From CF-161 sp035259145 (GTDB lineage Bacteria > Chloroflexota > Dormibacteria > Dormibacterales > Dormibacteraceae), in contig DATFWQ010000163.1 in the NCBI GenBank assembly GCA_035259145.1, positions 1-14,899 on the forward strand: a stretch of 14,899 nt of DNA, written 5' to 3'. A program made the translations under genes and the position numbers. This document shows, piece by piece, positions 1 to 5,964 of this stretch; position 1 is the first letter of the stretch; every line of letters starts with the position of its first letter. The notes under the pieces are model-generated. The model saw only the letters and a program-made list of their open reading frames with translations, searched no databases and was not told the DNA's origin.

Positions 1-665
1 GTGACGTTGCCCGAGCCGGCGATGGTGACGTTCAGGCTGTCTGCCACGCTCACGGCGCAGTCGCCTGAACCGTTGATCTGGATGTTCGCGCTGCGGCTCT
101 TCAGGTCGATGGCCCGATAGCGTCCAGATCCGGAGATCGTGACGGTCTGCTGCGTGGACTGTCCGGCGATCGTCACCGTCCCCGAGCCGGAGACCGTGAC
201 CGTCAGCCTGCTTGCTGTCAGCCGCCCGATGTCGGCGTTGCCCGAACCCGCAACGGCGATGTCGAGCTGGTCCGCCTGGAGGCTGCCGGCCTTGACGTCG
301 CCGGCGCCGGCCAGGCGCATCTCCTTCAGCTGCTTCACCGTGAGCTGGTACTGGATGGGCTGAGTCGTGTTCAGCTGAATATTCGACTGGGGATGAAGCT
401 CGAGCTGCCCATTGACAACTTCCGAGCTGAGCTTGGGCAGGATGTTGTCCTCTGCCGAGATGACGAGGTGCTCCGTGTCCCCCTGCGTGATGACCAGCGT
501 CCCGGTACCGGCGATGTCGACCCTGTCGAACCCATGTACGTCGCGGGACTCGGTCTTTACCGTCCCTGAACCCTGCACGAGCTCTCCCGGCCCGACGTGG
601 ACGTCACACGCCGAGGCGGCGACCGCGGTCAGGGCCAGTCCTAACCCCGCCACCTGCATTCGCAT
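1..665 (-). CDS. GIN-domain (DUF2807) exported beta-helix protein, partial
   Basis: The gene runs off the left edge; 221 residues are visible and the C-terminus is missing. The N-terminus MRMQVAGLGLALTAVAASAC is a short hydrophobic export signal ending at Cys20, an imperfect lipobox (Ala rather than Leu at -3), so it may be a lipoprotein. The body matches the putative auto-transporter adhesin head GIN domain (DUF2807). It opens with a G-x-G-T-V-x-T-E-S-R-x-V-x-G-F-D-R-V type segment and continues with five Gly-Ser-Gly units every 18-20 residues, as in a right-handed beta-helix. Start: ATG at 665, behind a near-perfect Shine-Dalgarno. A second in-frame ATG at 659 is less well placed. It is the last visible gene of a four-gene minus-strand block, 20 bases after the bactofilin-like membrane protein gene. 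The molecular function of GIN-domain proteins is largely unknown; a surface or periplasmic scaffold role is inference. Confidence 0.85.
   Translation of the reverse strand, partial: MRMQVAGLGLALTAVAASACDVHVGPGELVQGSGTVKTESRDVHGFDRVDIAGTGTLVITQGDTEHLVISAEDNILPKLSSEVVNGQLELHPQSNIQLNTTQPIQYQLTVKQLKEMRLAGAGDVKAGSLQADQLDIAVAGSGNADIGRLTASRLTVTVSGSGTVTIAGQSTQQTVTISGSGRYRAIDLKSRSANIQINGSGDCAVSVADSLNVTIAGSGNV
2..248 (-). repeat. Gly-Ser-Gly beta-helix coil repeats within the GIN-domain gene
   Basis: Five coding repeats have their Gly-Ser-Gly codons beginning at about 248, 188, 131, 71 and 17 (minus strand). They are spaced 60, 57, 60 and 54 bases, that is 20, 19, 20 and 18 residues. The units read AGSGN, SGSGT, SGSGR, NGSGD and AGSGN. 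The regular period fits one beta-helix turn per unit. The repeat is visible in the DNA as recurring cccgagccgg-like words. Confidence 0.75.
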
Positions 666-670
666 TCGCA

Positions 671-680
671 AATCCTCCTT
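671..680 (-). promoter_or_regulatory. Strong Shine-Dalgarno of the GIN-domain gene
   Basis: Read on the minus strand this is AAGGAGGATT, with AGGAGG ending 8 bases before the ATG at 665. It is the strongest ribosome binding site I found in the window. It fixes the start of the partial gene and suggests this cistron is translated independently of the gene before it. Confidence 0.8.
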
Positions 681-685
681 ACTGC

Positions 686-1684
686 TCAGTGCGTGGACGG
701 AGGCGGCGGGCTGGGTGGCAGCCCGGGAGTGACAGGTCGGGTGCCGAATCGCGTCAGGACCACGGCACCAAGGGCAAAGGCGCCACCGACCAGGAGGACG
801 AACCCGCCGAGAAAGGGGATGCTCAGGACCAGGGCCACCAGGACTCCCCCTAACACCAGCGCCCAGATGGGTCTGCCCTGCCAGTCAAACGCCGCCATCA
901 GGTGCTGACCGATCGCCAGCACGATGGCCGTCCAGCCAAACAGGAAGGCGCCGATCATCGCCAGCACGACCGCCACGCTGCCAGGTATCAGGAGGATGGT
1001 GATGGCCAGCAGCACGGCGACCATGACGCCCGCGATCGCCGTGAGGCAGCCGACGCCGAGACTGACACCGGGCCGCTGGACCAGCGCCGCGCTCGTACTC
1101 GAGAGCTGGCGCGGGAAGAACGTCTGAATCAGCACCCCGATCACCACGATGGCCACCGCCAGAGCCAGGCCCGGAACGAAGCCCGAGGGCGAGAAGCCAA
1201 ACGGCGGGCTGAAGCGATGCCCGAAGTCCTCTCCGCTCGAATTCACGATCACGTCGTGCCCTACCTGGGAGCCCGGAGCGCGCCTGAGGCTGCCGGCGAC
1301 GACTCTGACGTCGTGACCCACGCTGGAGGTTGGGCCGAGGTGCACGGTGCCGCCCGTCACCTGCACGTCGTGGCCGACCGTGCCGTCGATCGTCGCACTG
1401 CCGCCCAGAACGATCACGTCCCCGGTCACCGTGCCCTCGATCCTCACAGAACCGCCGGTCACGTTGACGTTGTCAGTGATTTCTCCGGCAGGCTGGGTGT
1501 AGCCGCGGCCGACGTAGTTGACGCTGCCGTTGCCTGAGCGGGCCGGCGCGGGTGTCGCCGTCTCGGCGGGCGAGGATGATGGCGCCGACGCACTGGGGGT
1601 GGCGTCGGCGCCGGGGGTCGGGGAGGGGTCGGCGTAGGGCGCCATGAAAAGCAGCGTTCCGATGACGGCCAGAGCGGCGATCAT
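686..1684 (-). CDS. Membrane protein with bactofilin-like polymer-forming repeats
   Basis: A 332-residue protein. Residues 3-17 are a hydrophobic export or anchor segment. Residues 19-50 are a Pro/Ala/Ser/Thr linker. Residues 70-148 hold beta repeats of the pattern G-x-V-x-(G/H)-D-V-x-V (TGDVIV, GHDVQV, GHDVRV, GHDVIV, spaced 16-19 residues), resembling the bactofilin/polymer-forming cytoskeletal fold. About five hydrophobic segments follow, near 170-189, 207-233, 236-260, 273-291 and 293-311, then a Pro-rich tail. The ATG overlaps the anti-sigma stop codon as ATGA (1681-1684), implying translational coupling. The family assignment rests on repeat pattern only. The beta section probably lies outside the membrane and the helices anchor it. 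An envelope-stress effector or sensor partner of the sigma/anti-sigma pair is inference from position. Confidence 0.8.
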   Translation of the reverse strand: MIAALAVIGTLLFMAPYADPSPTPGADATPSASAPSSSPAETATPAPARSGNGSVNYVGRGYTQPAGEITDNVNVTGGSVRIEGTVTGDVIVLGGSATIDGTVGHDVQVTGGTVHLGPTSSVGHDVRVVAGSLRRAPGSQVGHDVIVNSSGEDFGHRFSPPFGFSPSGFVPGLALAVAIVVIGVLIQTFFPRQLSSTSAALVQRPGVSLGVGCLTAIAGVMVAVLLAITILLIPGSVAVVLAMIGAFLFGWTAIVLAIGQHLMAAFDWQGRPIWALVLGGVLVALVLSIPFLGGFVLLVGGAFALGAVVLTRFGTRPVTPGLPPSPPPPSTH

Positions 1685-2187
1685 TGGGCGGGCTTCCAGC
1701 TGGGGAGACTGCGCGCCAGCTTCAGCCAGACCGCGCAGGTGACGATCGTTACGGTGGTCATCGCCGCGAGCACGGCAGGTGCTCCCAGCAGGATGCTCTG
1801 CACTGTCTGGGCGGCGATGAGCCCGCTGCCTACCCAGCTGGACGCGGCGGCGGCGAGGCCGGGGGCAAGATGCACCAGTAGGGACGGATCAGCGCCGACC
1901 AGAGCTTCGATGCCGACCGCGACAGCCGCTGCTGCGATGGCCAGGCCGGTTGTCAGAGTGGTCAGCAGCCGCATCCGCCGCGGATGCCAGCGCCCAAGCA
2001 CCGCTTTGGCCAGACCCGCCGGGGCGGGGGTTTCGGCAGGGCGCGCCGCGACAAGCAGCCGGACGACCGGGTCGCCGGCTTCCAGCGCCTCAAAGCATGC
2101 CGCGCAGCCCTCGAGGTGCTCCACGGCCTCAGAGTCGCCGCTGCCGGCCGCCAGCCGGCGCCGGGCCTCGTCACACTCCAACGCCAC
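1681..2187 (-). CDS. Anti-sigma factor with zinc-binding (ZAS-like) N-terminus
   Basis: A 168-residue protein from a GTG at 2187. Near the N-terminus it has Cys5 and the motif H24-L-E-G-C28-A-A-C31, the H-x3-C-x2-C signature of zf-HC2/ZAS anti-sigma domains that hold ECF sigma factors inactive. A hydrophobic stretch follows at about residues 72-96 (LAIAAAAVAVGIEALVG), a further apolar region lies in the middle, and a last one is at about 136-160, so it is probably membrane-anchored. The gene overlaps the end of the sigma gene by 17 bases, and its 3' end overlaps the next gene as ATGA. An in-frame start at 2244 would add 19 residues deep inside the sigma gene and looks unlike this family. AGGAGG lies only 3 bases before the GTG and 9 bases before an in-frame TTG at 2181, so the exact start is uncertain by two codons. 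Confidence 0.85.
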   Translation of the reverse strand: MALECDEARRRLAAGSGDSEAVEHLEGCAACFEALEAGDPVVRLLVAARPAETPAPAGLAKAVLGRWHPRRMRLLTTLTTGLAIAAAAVAVGIEALVGADPSLLVHLAPGLAAAASSWVGSGLIAAQTVQSILLGAPAVLAAMTTVTIVTCAVWLKLARSLPSWKPAQ

Positions 2188-2704
2188 TCTCCTCCTGGAC
2201 CAGGAGGGCGCCCAGCGCCCGTCGCGCCCGCAGCAGAGCAACACGAGCAGCGCCTTCCGACATACCCAGCGAGCCGGCGACCGACTCTACCGGCTGGTCT
2301 TCCCAGTAGCGCAGGACAAGCAGCGCGCGGTCGCGGCCCGGCAGGCGGTTCAGCGCCGCTCGAACACGGGCGGCCTCAATGCGGTCCAGGGCGATCTTTT
2401 CTACGCTTTCGGCGGCCGGCGACAGCTCGGGCTCAGGCGTTCTGGCCCGGCGGCGCACGATGTCGATGGCGCGGTTGCGGGCGATTGTGCGCAGCCAGGG
2501 TGAGAGAGCCTGGCCCGGTCGATAGGTCGACATTCGCTCGAACGCGGCCAGGAAAGTGTCCTGCGTCACGTCCTCAGCGTCGGCCGGGTTGGCCAGGATT
2601 CGAAGGCTCGCGTTGTACACGTCCATCTGGTATTGCTCGATCAGGTACGCCGCCCCGCTGCGGTCCCCGGCCAGGACCAGCGCGACCGCCTCAGCGTCGT
2701 CCAC
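2171..2704 (-). CDS. ECF (RpoE-like) RNA polymerase sigma factor
   Basis: A 177-residue protein, the usual length for a minimal ECF sigma factor. Region 2 spans about residues 18-85 with the core motif DAEDVTQDTF (42-51) followed by the -10-recognising helices (SPWLRTIARNRAIDIVRRR). Region 4 spans about 115-165 with LPGRDRALLVLRYWED and a helix-turn-helix (ESVAGSLGMSEGAARVALLR) that would read the -35 element. It directs RNA polymerase to its own regulon. The start is GTG at 2704 with a GAGGTGA Shine-Dalgarno ending 4 bases upstream. The overlapping anti-sigma gene downstream is the classic arrangement for signal-controlled ECF factors. I could not find a convincing self-type promoter in the 113 bases upstream. 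Confidence 0.95.
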   Translation of the reverse strand: MDDAEAVALVLAGDRSGAAYLIEQYQMDVYNASLRILANPADAEDVTQDTFLAAFERMSTYRPGQALSPWLRTIARNRAIDIVRRRARTPEPELSPAAESVEKIALDRIEAARVRAALNRLPGRDRALLVLRYWEDQPVESVAGSLGMSEGAARVALLRARRALGALLVQEESGVGV

Positions 2705-2817
2705 GTATTCACCTCACGTACGTTCAACGCGCGCCCCGTGTTACGCGGACATCCTGGCCAGCACATCGATGCAACGTGACCTCCCCCAGTGCCCCTCGCG
2801 CGTGGCGATAAGCCGGC

Positions 2818-3030
2818 TCAATCCGTGTATCGATGGATGATGTCGTCCTCGCGCCGCTTCTCCCGCTGGTAGAGCGGGCAGTCCTCGAAGTTGCGGACGC
2901 AGATCGGCGGCGACTCGCGCAACGCGATCTTACGTTTGGAGCGGCGGTCGACGTGGCAGTCGAAGTGGTAGATCCGAACCGGGCCGCTGCGCTCCTTGTA
3001 GAGCTGCTCGAGGTAGGGACAACGAGCCAC
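2818..3030 (-). CDS. Small cysteine-rich hypothetical protein
   Basis: A 70-residue protein of unrecognised family. It has four cysteines: C4 in RCPYLEQLY, C25 in HFDCH, C44 in ICVRN and C51 in DCPLY. Two histidines flank C25. The overall layout, CPYL..C..C..CPLY, looks like a small zinc- or Fe-S-binding fold. Codon use is strongly GC at third positions, like its neighbours, which favours a real gene over its antisense frame (2833-3033, plus strand). The start is GTG at 3030 with no clear Shine-Dalgarno. On the minus strand TAAGCT, a TANNNT-type -10, lies 10 bases upstream. It is divergent from the DNA ligase gene, and the two share an extremely short promoter region. The stop lies 113 bases beyond the sigma-factor start. 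Function unknown. Confidence 0.6.
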   Translation of the reverse strand: MARCPYLEQLYKERSGPVRIYHFDCHVDRRSKRKIALRESPPICVRNFEDCPLYQREKRREDDIIHRYTD

Positions 3031-3044
3031 TGACAGTGGAAGCT

Positions 3045-3050
3045 TACGAT
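3045..3050 (+). promoter_or_regulatory. Candidate -10 element for a leaderless ligase mRNA
   Basis: TACGAT, a TANNNT hexamer, ends 9 bases before the ATG at 3060, and no Shine-Dalgarno lies between. This spacing would put the transcription start at or near the start codon. No -35 is recognisable 17 bases upstream. If correct, the GTG at 3036 is not used. Confidence 0.3.
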
Positions 3051-3059
3051 GTGCGGTCG

Positions 3060-4727
3060 ATGCTCGACTTCGCCAGGACGGCGGAGGCGATCGCGGCTAC
3101 CTCGTCCACGCTTGAGAAGGCCCGCGTGCTCGCCGCCTACCTTCGCTCGCTACCGCCTGATGACCTGCGCCGAGCCGCGATCTACATGAGCGGACAGCCC
3201 TACGGCCGGGCTGAACGGCGCACGCTCAACCTGGGCTGGGCGACCATCAGCCGCGTTGTCGAACGCCTGTCGGGACGCGAGCCCGAGGCGCTCCGTGCAC
3301 TGTTCCTCAAGCACTCCGACCTGGGCGACTGGGCGTTCGAGGCACTCGATGGGCGGTCGCACTCCGACGCCGTCGTCTCGCTTGGTGACGTCTCGGCAGT
3401 GCTGGACGAGATCCGCGTAGCTCGGACGGCCGCGGCCAAGCAGGACCTGCTGGGCCGGCTGCTCGACCGGCTCGACCCTCTGGCCGCCAAGTATGTAGTC
3501 AAGGTGCTCGGCTTCGAGCTGCGCATCGGCCTACAGGAGGGCCTGGTCGAAGCTGCGATCGCGCAGGCCTTCGAGGTGCCGCTGGAGACAGTGCGCCGTG
3601 TCCACCTGGTGACAGGCGACGTCGGTGAGACGGCCGTCCGCTGCCGCGCGGGCGAACTGTCCGACACGCGGATCGCCCTGTTCCAGCCCCTGCGCTTCAT
3701 GCTCGCGACGCCGGTGGAGGCGCCCGAGGAGGCCTTCGCACGGATGAGCGCCAGCACGGTCTGGACAGAGGAGAAGTACGACGGCGTCCGCTGCCAGCTC
3801 CACCGCGCCGCGGGCCGCTGCGAGCTCTTCAGCCGGGAGCTCAAGGAAACGGCAATGGCCTTCCCCGAGATAGTCGAGGCCGGGCTGACGCTGGAGCACA
3901 GCCTCATCCTTGACGGCGAAGTGCTGGCTCACCGCGGCGACCAGGTGCTGCCCTTCTTCGACCTGCAGCGGCGGCTGGGCCGCAAGGAGGTGTCCGACGC
4001 GCTCCGCCGGGAGGTCCCGCTTGTCTTCGTCGCGTTCGACCTGCTGTACCTGGACGGGGAGGTGATCATGGACCAGGGTCTGGCCGAGCGGCGCCGCCGC
4101 ATGGAGGGGCTTGAACTGGGCTGGCCGTTCCTGCTGGCACGCCTCGAGACGGCCAGCGATCCGGCCGACCTCGACCGCATATTCAAGGAGGCTCGAGAGC
4201 GCGGCAACGAGGGGCTGATGGTGAAGGATCCCGCCAGCAGCTACGCGCCTGGCAGGAGGGGAATGGCGTGGCTGAAGCTCAAGCGCCCTCTTGCGACCCT
4301 GGACGTCGTCGTCACGGCGGTGGAGTGGGGCCACGGGAAAAGACGCGGAGTGCTGTCCGACTACACGTTTGCGGTGCGTGACGAGGCCTCCGGCAAGCTG
4401 CTCAACGTGGGCAAGGCGTACAGCGGGCTCACCGACGCCGAGATCGCTGAGATGACCGAGTTCTTCCTCGCAAACACCGTGGCCGATTACGGCCGGGCAC
4501 GGTTGGTCGAGCCGAACACTGTGATCGAGGTGGCGTTCGACGCCATTCAGCGCTCGGCCCGTCACCGAAGCGGCTTTGCGCTCCGCTTCCCACGGATCGT
4601 CCGGCTGCGCCCAGACAAGCCGGTGACTGAGATCGATACCCTGGCCCGAGTGGACGAGCTATATCGGCGCTTCTCTGGCCGCACGGTGCCGCTGGCCGAG
4701 GTGGCGGATGTCGAGGCACCGCGTTGA
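3060..4727 (+). CDS. lig: ATP-dependent DNA ligase (archaeal/LigB type)
   Basis: It seals 5'-phosphate/3'-hydroxyl nicks through an enzyme-adenylate intermediate. Numbered from ATG 3060 (555 aa): a helical DNA-binding N-terminal domain covers about 1-200. The adenylation domain follows with motif I EKYDG (nucleophile K239), LDGEV, DLLYLDGE, motif IV EGLMVKD (E384) and motif V WLKLKR (K406, K408). A C-terminal OB-fold covers about 420-540. The length and three-domain layout match archaeal-type replicative ligases, not the short Ku-associated LigD or LigC forms. The ATG fits the family N-terminus (a short helix, then ATSSTLEK). A GTG at 3036 would add eight residues with no nearby Shine-Dalgarno. 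The stop overlaps the MBL gene start by 4 bases. Most bacteria replicate with an NAD-dependent ligase, so this is likely a repair or accessory enzyme; that is inference. Confidence 0.95.
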   Translation: MLDFARTAEAIAATSSTLEKARVLAAYLRSLPPDDLRRAAIYMSGQPYGRAERRTLNLGWATISRVVERLSGREPEALRALFLKHSDLGDWAFEALDGRSHSDAVVSLGDVSAVLDEIRVARTAAAKQDLLGRLLDRLDPLAAKYVVKVLGFELRIGLQEGLVEAAIAQAFEVPLETVRRVHLVTGDVGETAVRCRAGELSDTRIALFQPLRFMLATPVEAPEEAFARMSASTVWTEEKYDGVRCQLHRAAGRCELFSRELKETAMAFPEIVEAGLTLEHSLILDGEVLAHRGDQVLPFFDLQRRLGRKEVSDALRREVPLVFVAFDLLYLDGEVIMDQGLAERRRRMEGLELGWPFLLARLETASDPADLDRIFKEARERGNEGLMVKDPASSYAPGRRGMAWLKLKRPLATLDVVVTAVEWGHGKRRGVLSDYTFAVRDEASGKLLNVGKAYSGLTDAEIAEMTEFFLANTVADYGRARLVEPNTVIEVAFDAIQRSARHRSGFALRFPRIVRLRPDKPVTEIDTLARVDELYRRFSGRTVPLAEVADVEAPR

Positions 4728-5482
4728 AGCTCACGTTCATGGGCACGGCTGGCGCCCGCTTCATGGTGGCCAAGCAGCTGGCAGCATCGGGCGGCCTGTA
4801 CCTTGAGCAGGACGGAACACGGATTGCGATGGATCCTGGCCCGGGAGCCGTGGTCCAGTACGCAAAGCGGAAGGTGGACCTGGCGAGGTTGAACGGCATC
4901 CTGGTCAGCCATCGCCACCTGGACCACTGCAGTGACGTCAACGTGGTGATCGAGGCGATGACCGAAGGCGGGTTCAGGCGCCGCGGCACTCTGTTCTGTC
5001 CTGGCGACGCGCTGGACGAGGACCCGGTGGTGCTGCATTACCTGCGCGACTTTCCGGAGAGTGTCGTCCGCCTGGAGGCGCAGTGCGAATACAGGCTGGG
5101 CGAGATCAAATTCACGACCACGAGGCGGCACATCCACGGCGTGGAGACGTACGGCTTTCGTTTCGGAGACGTGGGCGACGGCCGGCTGCCGCGGCTGGGC
5201 TGGGTGACCGACTCGCAGTACTACGACAGCATCGCAGAAGACCACTGCGCCGAGGTCATGGTCATCCACACAGTGCTGGCACACAGCCGCCCCGACCTGC
5301 CTCACCTGGGCCTCGACGACGCCGAGCGCATCATCGGCATGGCGCGACCCCGGCTGGCAGTGATCACGCACTTCGGTATGAACGTCTGGCGCGCTCACCC
5401 ATGGGAGGTTGCGGCCGGGATGAGCCAGCGCACCGGCGTTGAGGTCAAGGCCGCGCGGGACGGAATGTCGCTCGAGCTTTGA
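4724..5482 (+). CDS. MBL-fold metallo-hydrolase
   Basis: A 252-residue metallo-beta-lactamase-fold protein. The N-terminus MKLTFMGTAGARF is the usual first beta strand (compare the MKLTFLGTGG type of RNase Z-like and Lactamase_B_2 proteins). The metal motif is S-H63-R-H65-L-D67-H68. Later candidate ligands are a conserved Asp in WVTDSQYYD and His in VITHFGMN; HIHG and VLAHSRPD lie between. It should bind two metal ions, commonly zinc, and hydrolyse a phosphodiester or ester bond. The substrate cannot be read from the sequence. The start is TTG at 4724, supported by GAGG 7 bases upstream and by the family N-terminus; ATG 4739 would remove the first strand. TTGA overlaps the ligase stop, so the two are translationally coupled. 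A nuclease role beside a ligase is attractive but unproven. Confidence 0.88.
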   Translation: MKLTFMGTAGARFMVAKQLAASGGLYLEQDGTRIAMDPGPGAVVQYAKRKVDLARLNGILVSHRHLDHCSDVNVVIEAMTEGGFRRRGTLFCPGDALDEDPVVLHYLRDFPESVVRLEAQCEYRLGEIKFTTTRRHIHGVETYGFRFGDVGDGRLPRLGWVTDSQYYDSIAEDHCAEVMVIHTVLAHSRPDLPHLGLDDAERIIGMARPRLAVITHFGMNVWRAHPWEVAAGMSQRTGVEVKAARDGMSLEL

Positions 5483-5505
5483 GCCTGTGGCGGCTTCGTG
5501 TTCGG

Positions 5506-5511
5506 TATCTT
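5506..5511 (+). promoter_or_regulatory. Candidate -10 element for a leaderless zur mRNA
   Basis: TATCTT ends 6 bases before the GTG at 5518, the spacing expected if transcription begins at the start codon. No Shine-Dalgarno is visible before this GTG. The element lies just past the MBL gene stop and could give the regulator gene its own promoter inside the longer gene run. No clear -35 is present. Confidence 0.3.
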
Positions 5512-5517
5512 GGCTCT

Positions 5518-5901
5518 GTGCCGCGGCCCAGCCCCGTTCGCGACGCCATCCAGGATCGTCTGGCGAACGCGCCACGTCATGGCTGGGCGATAGACGAGAT
5601 GCAGGTGGAGCTGAACGGCTCAGGCGTCCCTGCCGACTACTCGACGGTTTTCCGGGCGCTGCTCTGGCTGGCGGATAAGGGGATCGCCCAGAGGGTCGAC
5701 CTCGGCGACGGCAAGGCGCGCTACGAGCTCACGACTCCCCACCACGAGCACGTGCAGTGCGAGCGGTGCGGCAAGGTTGCTGAGGTGCCCGGATGTCTGG
5801 TCGACCAGTCGACAACACAGATCGAGGCGGCGACCGGATACAGCCTCACCAGCCACCGACTGCTGCTCTCAGGCCTCTGTCCGACCTGCCGGGCCGCGTA
5901 A
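5518..5901 (+). CDS. zur: Fur-family metal regulator, probable Zur
   Basis: A Fur-superfamily repressor, 127 residues from GTG 5518. An N-terminal winged helix is seen (HGWAIDEM, then ADYSTVFRALLWLADKG, the usual TVYR-type recognition helix). A dimerisation domain follows with H75-H76-E77-H78, C81-E-R-C84 and C121-P-T-C124. The two CxxC pairs form the structural zinc site of this family, and the His/Glu cluster supplies the sensing site. Because it lies directly before a zinc/manganese-type ABC importer it is most likely Zur, repressing uptake when zinc is sufficient. Mur or another Fur type cannot be excluded. An upstream TTG at 5479 overlaps the MBL stop as TTGA and would add 13 residues, but it lacks a good Shine-Dalgarno and the extra residues do not look like the family. 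A TANNNT element precedes the GTG. Confidence 0.88.
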   Translation: MPRPSPVRDAIQDRLANAPRHGWAIDEMQVELNGSGVPADYSTVFRALLWLADKGIAQRVDLGDGKARYELTTPHHEHVQCERCGKVAEVPGCLVDQSTTQIEAATGYSLTSHRLLLSGLCPTCRAA

Positions 5902-5913
5902 GCGCGCATCTCC

Positions 5914-5943
5914 GAGCAAGCCACATGCGCATGTTGTTTGCTC
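5914..5943 (+). promoter_or_regulatory. 30-base dyad: candidate Zur operator
   Basis: The halves are GAGCAAGCCACATGC and GCATGTTGTTTGCTC, centred between 5928 and 5929. The inner 12 bases (ACATGCGCATGT) are a perfect palindrome, the outer six on each side (GAGCAA/TTGCTC) match perfectly, and 13 of 15 pairs are complementary overall. It occupies the gap between the regulator and the metal-binding lipoprotein gene, ending 21 bases before the ATG at 5965. It would cover the -35 region of that gene's promoter, the usual place for a repressor. Size and symmetry fit a dimeric Fur-family protein, but it does not match the AT-rich Zur boxes I know. It could also form an RNA hairpin after zur, though no U-run follows the stem. 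Confidence 0.5.
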
Positions 5944-5950
5944 TTACTGC

Positions 5951-5956
5951 TACCAT
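5951..5956 (+). promoter_or_regulatory. Candidate -10 element for znuA
   Basis: TACCAT ends 8 bases before the ATG at 5965. No Shine-Dalgarno lies between, so the mRNA may be leaderless. The dyad ends 7 bases upstream and would block polymerase here if occupied. A -35 is not recognisable. Confidence 0.35.
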
Positions 5957-5964
5957 TCAGCACG

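Noticed and set aside
902..1537. Plus-strand 211-codon frame rich in Arg, His and Asp
   Set aside because: It is opposite the bactofilin-like gene. Its composition is typical of a GC shadow and it has no domain.
2188..2244. Upstream ATG start for the anti-sigma gene
   Set aside because: It would lie 74 bases inside the sigma gene and precede the zf-HC2 start with an atypical Arg/Trp-rich extension.
1739..2503. Plus-strand 254-codon frame over the anti-sigma and sigma genes
   Set aside because: It is opposite two clear genes with family motifs and has shadow composition.
2833..3033. Plus-strand 66-codon frame just before the ligase
   Set aside because: The opposite frame has a structured Cys pattern and better third-position GC. 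This one has neither.
3531..4565. 344-codon open frame antisense to the DNA ligase
   Set aside because: It is a by-product of GC-rich codon use in the ligase gene, whose catalytic motifs are intact. The frame itself has no recognisable domain.
4562..5575. 337-codon antisense frame across the MBL and regulator genes
   Set aside because: It spans two recognised genes and shows no family motif.
5923..5934. Inner 12-base palindrome as a stand-alone restriction-type or chance palindrome
   Set aside because: The matching outer hexamers share exactly the same centre, so the larger dyad is the better reading.
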